DNA from: Campylobacteraceae bacterium
Lineage (GTDB): Bacteria; Campylobacterota; Campylobacteria; Campylobacterales; Sulfurovaceae
NCBI GenBank assembly: GCA_027079365.1
Contig: JALWVW010000338.1
Coordinates: forward strand, 5,747-11,354
DNA: 5,608 bases
Reading direction: 5' to 3'
The notes beneath the pieces were generated by a model. It did no database searches and was not told where the DNA came from. It saw nothing but the letters and a program-made list of their open reading frames with translations. This document shows positions 1-5,291 of the stretch, in pieces; the stretch's first letter is position 1; every line of letters starts with the position of its first letter. The position numbers were made by a program, and so were the translations under genes.

Positions 1-2094
1 GATATTAATATAAGTGCACAGGCACAAATTTCTGACTATAATTTGACAAATATAACCACACCTATTGTTGTAAATTACGACAGTGAGATTAAGGCAATTT
101 CTGTAGATGTTGTAGATCAAAATGGTATCGGTAAAAGTAATACGGATGTAAGTATAACAGCAGTCAATGGTATACAGTATGGATCCGTTGTAAGTGCTTC
201 TACTGTAAAATCAAACAGTAGTGGCAGAGCTACATTTAGCTATAAGGCTCCTGATGATGTCGCAGCTGTAGACGGTGAGACGACGACAGTGGCAGTGATG
301 ATGACAGATAATGGTACCACCGTGAGCAGAAACATAGAGATAACATTTCATAAAATAGATCAGAATATTTCGGTACCTATTGTGGTGATAGCAAACACCT
401 ACAAGGAGATCAACCTGACACAAAACAGTCAGAATGTTCAGATGGAAGTACAAGTATTCGAGCAAGGAACCAATACACCGTATACGAGTGGTAATGTGAA
501 GGTTTCTCTACCTAACAATGTGCTCCAGGGAGTAGATGTAGGTAGTTTCTCAGACTATACAGTTGCCATAGGAAGTAATGGAAAGGCAGTGTTTAACTAT
601 ACGGGGCCACAAGATCTCCAGACACTGATAGATAACAATGAAAGCAATGCAACCTTCTCCTTTTTTCATGAAACAAATCCAACACAGCAGGAGAGTATAA
701 CAGTGAGTTATGATCTTCAGGCTGGATATATCCCCGCAAATTATCTTTTGACAACATCCAGTTCAGATGATAAACAGACGATGGGACTACAGACTTTAAA
801 AACATTTACGCTTTATCTCAAAGATGATCAAGGAGTACTTACGGATGATGCAAATATAAATGAAATCAATATTACCAGCCAGAATATACTTGTAGGAAAG
901 CTCGTGGATGCAGCCAATAATGGCAGCAATGAGACAACGCTGCATTTTAGTGGCAATAGCGCAGTAAACAGTAAATCATTCTCTATTCAAACATATACAC
1001 GCTCAGGACTTCTTCCAGTTGAAATATCTGTAGGCTTTACTGATGCCAATGGCGATGCGCAGGTTCGTACAATTATTATGAATGTGGTTATATTCTCTGG
1101 CCCTCCTACTGCACTGAGTATCTCCTATGCGGGTGTTGAGCAGAACAGCACCGTGGCAAAGTACACAGAGAAATTTGCAGTAACCGTAACAGATGCGTAT
1201 AACAATCCTGTCAATACTAGACCCTACATTGCTGTAGGTGCTATGGTGGAGTATGCTGTAGATGGAAGCAGTGCCACCGGCGATAGAAATACAACCTCTC
1301 CAAGGTTATGGCATGGCACGCATGATTCTCGTGGTGAACTTGAAGCACTAGGGGGACACAAGGCACAACTTACCACCACCAGTGATGCATTTAATTATGT
1401 AGATATTGACAATGACAAATTGGTGGTCTTTGGGGCAGGTTATGTCTATGAGGCACTGGGTAAGTGGGATATAGACTCTATAGCCAATCAGGTATTAACA
1501 CTCAAAGATGACTACTATGGTACGACAAGATCTGATCTTGGCTTCGCAGTAGGTCACAATAATAGACAGGATCTCTGTTCTGGTGACCAAAGAGAATATG
1601 TGGGCAATATGAAGGCGAATAACTATCAACTTGATGCTAACGGGCATGTATTGGTGGAGTTTGAGTATGACTATCATTTGACTGGAAAAGATATGATGGT
1701 CTGGGCAAACCTGACTGGCTTCCAAGCAGACAATAATCAGACAGGAAGAATAGGGGAGGCACAGAAGCATACATTGAGAGGTAATGGTCTGAAGGCCATA
1801 CCAGAAGATGGCTACAAAGTAGGAAAAGGAAAAACTGTGTCAGGAGCTACCTTTAAAATACATCATACTAATGCACCGGAATGGTATGATAATGGTAACT
1901 TCGGCTGGGCAGTAAAGTCTGGCAGCACTTGTGCTTGGTCGATAGATGATTGGAGTAACCTTTATGATGCTAGGACATGTTACGGCCCTGCGTATATTAC
2001 ATTTACGCTGACTGCACCAGTAGATAAAGACTGTACTTTTGCAATAGAAAGAATCAATACGGCAAGAGAGTTTACAGGCGTATCAACGCATTAG
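1..2094 (+). CDS. Large Ig-like (Big_1/invasin-type) domain surface protein, 3' part only
   Basis: The frame is open from base 1, so the N-terminus lies outside the window; the in-frame TTG at 43 has no special claim to be a start. 697 codons are visible, ending in TAG at 2092-2094. Residues about 15-120, 121-240 and 241-375 (window codons) look like successive beta-rich Ig-like modules. The first two share a P-I-V-V opening and a 'S-[NS]-G-[RK]-A-x-F-x-Y' strand near codons 75-83 and 190-198, as in Big_1 domains. A fourth module begins near codon 390 (FAVTVTDAYNNPV) and seems to resume near codon 544 (DANGHVLVEFEYDY), with about 100-150 other residues between. All four visible cysteines lie late (codons 526, 644, 660, 678), which would suit disulfides in an exported protein. 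No C-terminal membrane anchor or sorting motif is seen. The likely role is a surface, adhesin-like or cell-envelope structural protein; the ligand and exact function are unknown. The gene looks more AT-rich than serS next to it. Confidence 0.7.
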   Translation, partial: DINISAQAQISDYNLTNITTPIVVNYDSEIKAISVDVVDQNGIGKSNTDVSITAVNGIQYGSVVSASTVKSNSSGRATFSYKAPDDVAAVDGETTTVAVMMTDNGTTVSRNIEITFHKIDQNISVPIVVIANTYKEINLTQNSQNVQMEVQVFEQGTNTPYTSGNVKVSLPNNVLQGVDVGSFSDYTVAIGSNGKAVFNYTGPQDLQTLIDNNESNATFSFFHETNPTQQESITVSYDLQAGYIPANYLLTTSSSDDKQTMGLQTLKTFTLYLKDDQGVLTDDANINEINITSQNILVGKLVDAANNGSNETTLHFSGNSAVNSKSFSIQTYTRSGLLPVEISVGFTDANGDAQVRTIIMNVVIFSGPPTALSISYAGVEQNSTVAKYTEKFAVTVTDAYNNPVNTRPYIAVGAMVEYAVDGSSATGDRNTTSPRLWHGTHDSRGELEALGGHKAQLTTTSDAFNYVDIDNDKLVVFGAGYVYEALGKWDIDSIANQVLTLKDDYYGTTRSDLGFAVGHNNRQDLCSGDQREYVGNMKANNYQLDANGHVLVEFEYDYHLTGKDMMVWANLTGFQADNNQTGRIGEAQKHTLRGNGLKAIPEDGYKVGKGKTVSGATFKIHHTNAPEWYDNGNFGWAVKSGSTCAWSIDDWSNLYDARTCYGPAYITFTLTAPVDKDCTFAIERINTAREFTGVSTH

Positions 2095-2095
2095 C

Positions 2096-2125
2096 AAAGT
2101 ATGCAGAGATTTTCTCTGCTGCTTT
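2096..2125 (+). terminator. Probable stem-loop terminator of the surface-protein gene
   Basis: A 7-bp perfect stem (GCAGAGA at 2103-2109, TCTCTGC at 2113-2119) with a TTT loop starts 8 nt after the stop codon. It can be extended outward by AAAG (2096-2099) with CTTT (2122-2125) across a small internal loop. The sequence downstream is pyrimidine- and T-rich (2131-2148) but has no T-run directly against the stem, so intrinsic termination is likely but not certain. Confidence 0.5.
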
Positions 2126-2149
2126 AACTCCATTTTTCCTTCTTTTTAC

Positions 2150-2155
2150 TATAAT
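2150..2155 (+). promoter_or_regulatory. Likely -10 box of the serS promoter
   Basis: A perfect TATAAT lies 28 bp before the serS ATG in a T-rich context. No good -35 is visible, which is usual for the housekeeping sigma factor of Campylobacterota, where the -10 plus upstream AT-periodicity dominates. Transcription would start near 2162 and give a leader of about 22 nt, so serS probably has its own promoter rather than depending on the upstream gene. Confidence 0.6.
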
Positions 2156-2183
2156 TTCATATATCCCAACCCTAGGCAAATCA

Positions 2184-3428
2184 ATGATTGATCTCAAATA
2201 CCTCCAAAAGAATTTTGATGAAGCAAGTCTTACGCTACAAAAGAAGGGTGTCGAAGCAGAGACACTCCAGACACTCCAAGGCCTTTTTGCAGACCTCAAG
2301 CAGGCGAATCAGGCACTTGAGGCACTGAAGGCAGAGCAGAATAGCCTTTCTAAACTTTTTGGTCAGCACAAGCGTGATGGCAAGGATACCACGGTGCTCA
2401 AATCTGAGCTGGATGGGCTGAAGGAATCTATCGTGCCCCTGCAGGAGAGAGCCAGAGAGGCGGAAGAGGCACTCTATAGTGTGGCTTTGACGATTCCCAA
2501 CTTCCCCGATGACTCAGTGCCTAAAGGGGCAGATGAAGCTGAGAATGTAGAGATACGAAAAGTCCTGGAGCCCAGAACCTTTGATTTCGTACCGCTAGAG
2601 CACTGGGCGCTGGCGGAGAAAAATGGCTGGATCGATTTTGAACGAGGGGTGAAACTTGCCAAAAGCCGCTTCTCGGTCTTGCGTGGAGAGGCTGCTAGGC
2701 TGGAGAGGGTACTGATCAACTTCTTCCTTGATGCCAATGCAAAAAAAGGCTTCATCGAGCAGTCAGTGCCCTTTATGAGTAATGCTGCGATGCTTCAAGG
2801 TACGGGACAACTACCGAAATTTGAGGATGACCTCTTTAAGATAGAGGAAGAGAACCTCTACTTGATTCCTACAGCGGAAGTTCCATTGACCAATCTCTAT
2901 CATGATGAGATACTCAAGGCCGAGGAGTTGCCACGGCTCATGACTGCCTATACTCCTTGCTTCCGTAAAGAAGCAGGCAGTGCAGGGCGGGATACGCGAG
3001 GGATGATCCGTCAGCATCAGTTCAACAAGGTAGAGATGGTAGCTATCGCCCATCCGGATAGCTCCGATGAGATATTTGACATGATGGTAGAGAATGCTTC
3101 TGATATACTTACTGCATTAGGGCTTCCCCATAGAGTCGTAGAGCTCTGCGGCGGCGATCTGGGTTTTTCTGCTGCCAGAACGATAGACCTGGAGGTGTGG
3201 CTACCCGGACAGAACAAATACCGAGAGATCAGCTCTATCTCCAACACCAGAGACTTCCAAGCCAGACGCGCCAAGATACGCTTTAAAGATGGAAAGAAAA
3301 ACCGACTGGTACATACACTCAATGGCTCTGCACTGGCAGTAGGGCGTACCATCGTAGCAATCATGGAAAATTATCAAAATGCAGATGGGAGTATTGAAAT
3401 ACCGGAAGTATTGAAAAAGTATATGTAA
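2184..3428 (+). CDS. serS: Seryl-tRNA synthetase (SerRS, class II)
   Basis: Complete, 414 aa, the normal bacterial SerRS length. The enzyme activates serine with ATP and charges tRNA-Ser, and supplies Ser-tRNA to selenocysteine synthesis where that pathway exists; it is a cytosolic homodimer. Residues about 28-105 form the charged, heptad-like N-terminal helical arm that grips the long variable arm of tRNA-Ser. The catalytic core has the serine-binding T-A-E loop (230-232), class II motif 2 (FRKEAGSAGRDTRG, 260-273, then HQF at 278-280), and motif 3 (GSALAVGRT, 381-389, with the conserved Arg388, then ENYQ at 395-398). Motif 3 has Ala383 where Gly is more usual, a mild change. The start is chosen because MIDLKYLQKNF matches the typical family N-terminus and a short AGG (2174-2176) sits 7 nt before the ATG. 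The Shine-Dalgarno is weak for a housekeeping gene. No frameshift or truncation is seen. Confidence 0.97.
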   Translation: MIDLKYLQKNFDEASLTLQKKGVEAETLQTLQGLFADLKQANQALEALKAEQNSLSKLFGQHKRDGKDTTVLKSELDGLKESIVPLQERAREAEEALYSVALTIPNFPDDSVPKGADEAENVEIRKVLEPRTFDFVPLEHWALAEKNGWIDFERGVKLAKSRFSVLRGEAARLERVLINFFLDANAKKGFIEQSVPFMSNAAMLQGTGQLPKFEDDLFKIEEENLYLIPTAEVPLTNLYHDEILKAEELPRLMTAYTPCFRKEAGSAGRDTRGMIRQHQFNKVEMVAIAHPDSSDEIFDMMVENASDILTALGLPHRVVELCGGDLGFSAARTIDLEVWLPGQNKYREISSISNTRDFQARRAKIRFKDGKKNRLVHTLNGSALAVGRTIVAIMENYQNADGSIEIPEVLKKYM

Positions 3429-3432
3429 TTCC

Positions 3433-3460
3433 GTAGGGGTAGCCCCATGAGGCTACCCTT
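3433..3460 (+). repeat. GTAG-type palindromic repeat, copy A; probably also the serS terminator
   Basis: GTAG (3433-3436) is followed by a perfect 8-bp palindrome (GGGTAGCC at 3437-3444, GGCTACCC at 3451-3458) around a CCATGA loop. The pairing extends by a G-T and an A-T pair (3435-3436 with 3459-3460). It begins 4 nt after the serS stop and is followed by only TTT, so it would terminate serS with moderate efficiency at best. Its layout (GTAG, then a GC-rich hairpin) matches REP-type elements mobilised by Y1/RAYT transposases in other bacteria. A related copy lies at 3495-3523 in the opposite orientation. Confidence 0.7.
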
Positions 3461-3494
3461 TGAATAACAATTATGTTTGTTGTTTTAAAGGCGC

Positions 3495-3523
3495 AAGGGC
3501 AACCACAAGGGGATTGCCCCTAC
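3495..3523 (-). repeat. GTAG-type palindromic repeat, copy B (inverted), overlapping the leuA stop
   Basis: Read on the - strand this is GTAG, then GGGCAA (arm), an inner TCC/GG pair around CCTTGT, then TTGCCC and TT. Aligned by hand to copy A, about 22 of 29 columns match with one gap. Two of the differing stem positions are compensated in the opposite arm (T-A versus C-G and G-C versus A-T), so the hairpin is kept. Copies A and B face each other across 34 bp. The TAG inside GTAG (3522-3520) is the leuA stop codon. The hairpin may also help end leuA transcription, although no T-run follows it on that strand. Confidence 0.65.
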
Positions 3524-5079
3524 ACCGTCTTGGCGCTATCCTCATTTCTGATCTTCAGCATACCTTCCATACTCAGATAACTGTTCAATGCACCGATATA
3601 AGCTCTGGCAGAGGCCAGCATTGTATCCATACTGAGTCCATGCCCGATCATGGCAGGTTCGCTGTCATTGAAGGTGACCTTAACGGTGACATTGGCAAGG
3701 GCATCTTTGCCTTTGGTAACTGAGGTGACTTTATAGTCAAGCAGTCTTCCGTTGTGTCCCGTGATCCTGTCAATGGTTTTAAACACGGCATCGATCGTGC
3801 CTTCACCGATGCTGGCATCGGTGGTCTCTCTGCCTTCATGCCTAATAGTTACTGCAGCGCTTGGCACACCTCCGGTAGAGTCCATGAGCTGCATGGCTAT
3901 CAACTCATAGGTTTTGGCAACACTACCCATTTCACTGGTGACCAGTGCCCTGATATCATCATCATAGATCTCTTTTTTCTTGTCTGCGAGTTCTTTAAAT
4001 CTTTCAAAGGCACTGTTGAGCTCCTCTTGCTCTATCGTAAAACCAAGTTTCTCCAGCTTGCTCTTGAAGGCAGCTCTTCCTGAGTGCTTGCCAAGTACAA
4101 GGGTATCTTCCATATCCAATCCGATCTCTTCAGGACTAAATATCTCGTAGGTCTGCTTATGTTTGAGCATGCCATCCTGATGGATGCCACTCTCATGCGC
4201 AAAGGCATTCTTACCGACGATAGCTTTGTTTGGCTGTGGTTCAATGCCAGTGATGGTAGCGATAAGTCTACTGGTAGGGTAGATCTCCTTGGTATTGATA
4301 GTCGTTTTAAATGCTTCAAAGTAGTCCCCCCGTACCTTCATCGCCATGACCAACTCTTCTAGAGCTGCATTGCCCGCGCGTTCTCCTAGACCATTGATGG
4401 TACACTCTACTTGTCTGGCACCATGCAGGATGGCTTCGAGTGAGTTGGCAACAGCCAAGCCTAAGTCATTGTGGTTATGCACAGAGATGATGGCGCGATC
4501 TGCGATATAGGCATGCATCTGGGAGATCATCGTAGCAATCTCTGAGGGCATGCGGATACCTACGGTGTCGGGTAGGTTGATCGTACCTGCTCCTGCTTCG
4601 ATAACGGCATCAGAGATCTCTTTCATGAAGCCGATATCGCTTCGTCCTGCATCCTCACAGCTGAACTCGACATCCTCCGTAAACTCTCGGGCATACTCTA
4701 CTGCCCTGACTGCCCTTTTGATGACTTCGTCCGCTGTCATTTTGAGCTTGTGTTCCATGTGGATAGGGCTGGTAGCGATAAAGGTATGGATACGCTGTTT
4801 GGCTGCCTTGGATATCGCTTCTCCTGCTGCTTTGATATCGCTGTCTATCGCGCGGGCGAGTGAGCAGACAGTGGAGTCTGTGACTCTCTGTGCGATCTTT
4901 TCTATTGCATCGAAATCTCCCGGACTTGCTGCTGCAAAACCTGCTTCAATGATATCGACACCCAATCGTTCTAGTTGTGAAGCAATCTGTATCTTTTCAC
5001 TGGTGTTCATGGAAGCACCGGGGCTCTGTTCTCCATCGCGTAATGTGGTATCAAATATGATAATATTTTCTTTGTTCAT
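3520..5079 (-). CDS. leuA: 2-isopropylmalate synthase
   Basis: Complete, 519 aa, the usual length for bacterial LeuA (E. coli about 523). It condenses 2-oxoisovalerate with acetyl-CoA to 2-isopropylmalate, the first committed step of leucine synthesis, in the cytosol. The N-terminal DRE-TIM barrel (about 1-280) begins FDTTLRDGEQSPG (9-21). The expected metal and catalytic residues are present: Arg14, Asp15, His201 and His203 in HNHND, and Asn237 in GERAGNA. HESGIHQDG (295-303) and LGKHSGR (329-335) mark the linker subdomains. Residues about 385-505 are the C-terminal LeuA allosteric domain that normally binds leucine for feedback inhibition. The start is supported by TAAGG (5092-5088) 8 nt before the ATG and by the canonical N-terminus. 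The gene is preceded by its own promoter and a leader peptide (5253-5176). No leuB/C/D is visible here; leuA ends against a convergent serS. Confidence 0.97.
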   Translation of the reverse strand: MNKENIIIFDTTLRDGEQSPGASMNTSEKIQIASQLERLGVDIIEAGFAAASPGDFDAIEKIAQRVTDSTVCSLARAIDSDIKAAGEAISKAAKQRIHTFIATSPIHMEHKLKMTADEVIKRAVRAVEYAREFTEDVEFSCEDAGRSDIGFMKEISDAVIEAGAGTINLPDTVGIRMPSEIATMISQMHAYIADRAIISVHNHNDLGLAVANSLEAILHGARQVECTINGLGERAGNAALEELVMAMKVRGDYFEAFKTTINTKEIYPTSRLIATITGIEPQPNKAIVGKNAFAHESGIHQDGMLKHKQTYEIFSPEEIGLDMEDTLVLGKHSGRAAFKSKLEKLGFTIEQEELNSAFERFKELADKKKEIYDDDIRALVTSEMGSVAKTYELIAMQLMDSTGGVPSAAVTIRHEGRETTDASIGEGTIDAVFKTIDRITGHNGRLLDYKVTSVTKGKDALANVTVKVTFNDSEPAMIGHGLSMDTMLASARAYIGALNSYLSMEGMLKIRNEDSAKTV

Positions 5080-5087
5080 GGGTGTAA

Positions 5088-5092
5088 CCTTA
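5088..5092 (-). promoter_or_regulatory. Ribosome binding site of leuA
   Basis: On the - strand TAAGG ends 8 nt before the leuA ATG, good spacing for a Shine-Dalgarno site, and fixes the leuA start at 5079. It lies beyond the leader hairpins and looks unpaired unless long-range pairing occurs. Confidence 0.6.
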
Positions 5093-5127
5093 TAGTGTTA
5101 GAACGCCTTTTGGCTTTAGATATGTTA

Positions 5128-5143
5128 TTCTATCGAAATAGAA
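5128..5143 (-). other. UUCG-capped hairpin in the leuA leader
   Basis: On the - strand a perfect 6-bp stem (TTCTAT, ATAGAA) closes on a TTCG loop. The AU-rich stem gives limited stability and no U-run follows (the next bases are TAACATATC), so it is not a convincing intrinsic terminator. It may be one of several alternative folds, since its 3' arm region AGAATA can also pair for 6 bp with TATTCT in the leader's Ile/Leu codons. Confidence 0.45.
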
Positions 5144-5160
5144 GTGAGAGTTGGGAGGGT

Positions 5161-5178
5161 TAATCGTTCAGACGATTA
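5161..5178 (-). other. Hairpin beginning at the leader peptide stop codon
   Basis: On the - strand TAATCGT (5178-5172) and ACGATTA (5167-5161) form a perfect 7-bp stem with a CTGA loop. The first three bases of the stem are the leader's TAA stop, so a ribosome finishing the leader must open the hairpin. One stalled at the Leu codons (5199-5191), 13 or more nt upstream, may leave it folded. That positional coupling is what a translation-sensing switch needs. Confidence 0.55.
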
Positions 5179-5253
5179 GGAGAGTGGAGACAGCAGGAGA
5201 ATAGAGGCTACTTTGTTAAACCGCTTATGCGCGTGGTTGATGGTATAGTTCAT
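5176..5253 (-). CDS. leuL: Leader peptide of leuA, 25 aa, Leu-rich near its end
   Basis: The start ATG (5253-5251) lies 6 nt after a full AAGGAG Shine-Dalgarno (5265-5260), stronger than the serS site, and the frame ends with TAA at 5178-5176. The first 17 residues are polar and basic (HKRFNK at 9-14). Residues 18-24 read ILLLSPL, with leucine codons CTC, CTG, CTG (5199-5191) and CTC (5184-5182). Ile18 directly precedes the run, and Val15 and Ile5 add further branched-chain residues. The frame sits within 20 nt of a predicted transcription start and about 96 nt before leuA, in the same orientation, so the likely role is in cis: ribosomes slow at the Leu codons when charged tRNA-Leu is scarce. 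The peptide itself probably has no function. The symbol leuL is given by role, not by recognised homology. An alternative reading is a remnant of a short secreted or membrane peptide, less likely because of its position. Confidence 0.7.
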   Translation of the reverse strand: MNYTINHAHKRFNKVASILLLSPLS

Positions 5254-5254
5254 G

Positions 5255-5265
5255 CTATTCTCCTT
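5255..5265 (-). promoter_or_regulatory. Strong leader ribosome binding site, complementary to the leader's Leu codons
   Basis: AAGGAG (5265-5260) precedes the leader ATG by 6 nt. The ten bases AGGAGAATAG (5264-5255) are exactly complementary to CTATTCTCCT (5204-5195), which covers codons 17-20 (Ser-Ile-Leu-Leu). Pairing would hide this ribosome site. Confidence 0.6.
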
Positions 5266-5277
5266 GGGATTTTTATC

Positions 5278-5283
5278 ATTATA
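5278..5283 (-). promoter_or_regulatory. -10 box of the leuA leader promoter
   Basis: A perfect TATAAT on the - strand begins 8 nt after the ftsH stop codon. No -35 is seen, since the expected position lies in the purine-rich end of ftsH; Campylobacterota promoters often lack one. Transcription would start near 5271, some 18 nt before the leader ATG. A separate promoter here means leuA can be expressed independently of ftsH, although readthrough from ftsH is not excluded because no terminator is seen between them. Confidence 0.65.
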
Positions 5284-5291
5284 CTTGAAGT

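Larger units (their letters stand above)
5080..5271 (-). promoter_or_regulatory. leuA mRNA leader, candidate leucine attenuator
   Basis: About 190 nt separate the predicted transcription start (near 5271) from the leuA ATG. In transcript order the leader holds a strong Shine-Dalgarno sequence (5265-5260), a 25-codon frame with an Ile-Leu-Leu-Leu run (5253-5176), a 7-bp hairpin beginning at its stop codon (5178-5161), a 29-nt stretch free of G (5163-5135), a UUCG-capped 6-bp hairpin (5143-5128), and the leuA Shine-Dalgarno sequence (5091-5088). This is the order found in amino-acid attenuators of biosynthetic genes, with leucine codons ahead of a leucine gene. A GC-rich terminator with a U-run is not visible, so the way it stops or slows leuA expression is unresolved. 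Confidence 0.65.

Noticed and set aside
43..45. TTG as the start of the surface-protein gene
   Set aside because: The frame is open to base 1 with the same kind of Ig-like sequence before it, and no Shine-Dalgarno precedes the TTG. The gene continues upstream of the window.
3433..3523. CRISPR array
   Set aside because: There are only two related palindromes, in opposite orientation, with one 34-bp gap. No regular direct repeats and no cas genes.
3460..3723. Open frame on the + strand starting just after serS
   Set aside because: It runs through the repeat pair and then antisense to the LeuA regulatory domain; no Shine-Dalgarno and no recognisable protein.
4550..5095. Open frame of about 180 codons on the + strand, opposite leuA
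   Set aside because: It is antisense to the highly conserved barrel of LeuA and its translation is low-complexity Ser/Ala/Leu/Ile, as expected for an antisense shadow.
5102..5117. GCC-AAAA-GGC hairpin before leuA as an intrinsic terminator
   Set aside because: The stem is only 3 bp plus 2 A-T pairs beyond a mismatch, and no T-run follows on the - strand.
5128..5143. TAGAAT in the UUCG hairpin as a second leuA promoter -10
   Set aside because: One mismatch to TATAAT in AT-rich sequence is common, and the perfect box at 5283-5278 fits the leader peptide better.
5085..5211. Long-range pairing of the leuA Shine-Dalgarno (AGGTTAC) with GTAGCCT in the leader
   Set aside because: Seven pairs including one G-U are expected by chance in a leader of this size. 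Nothing else supports it.
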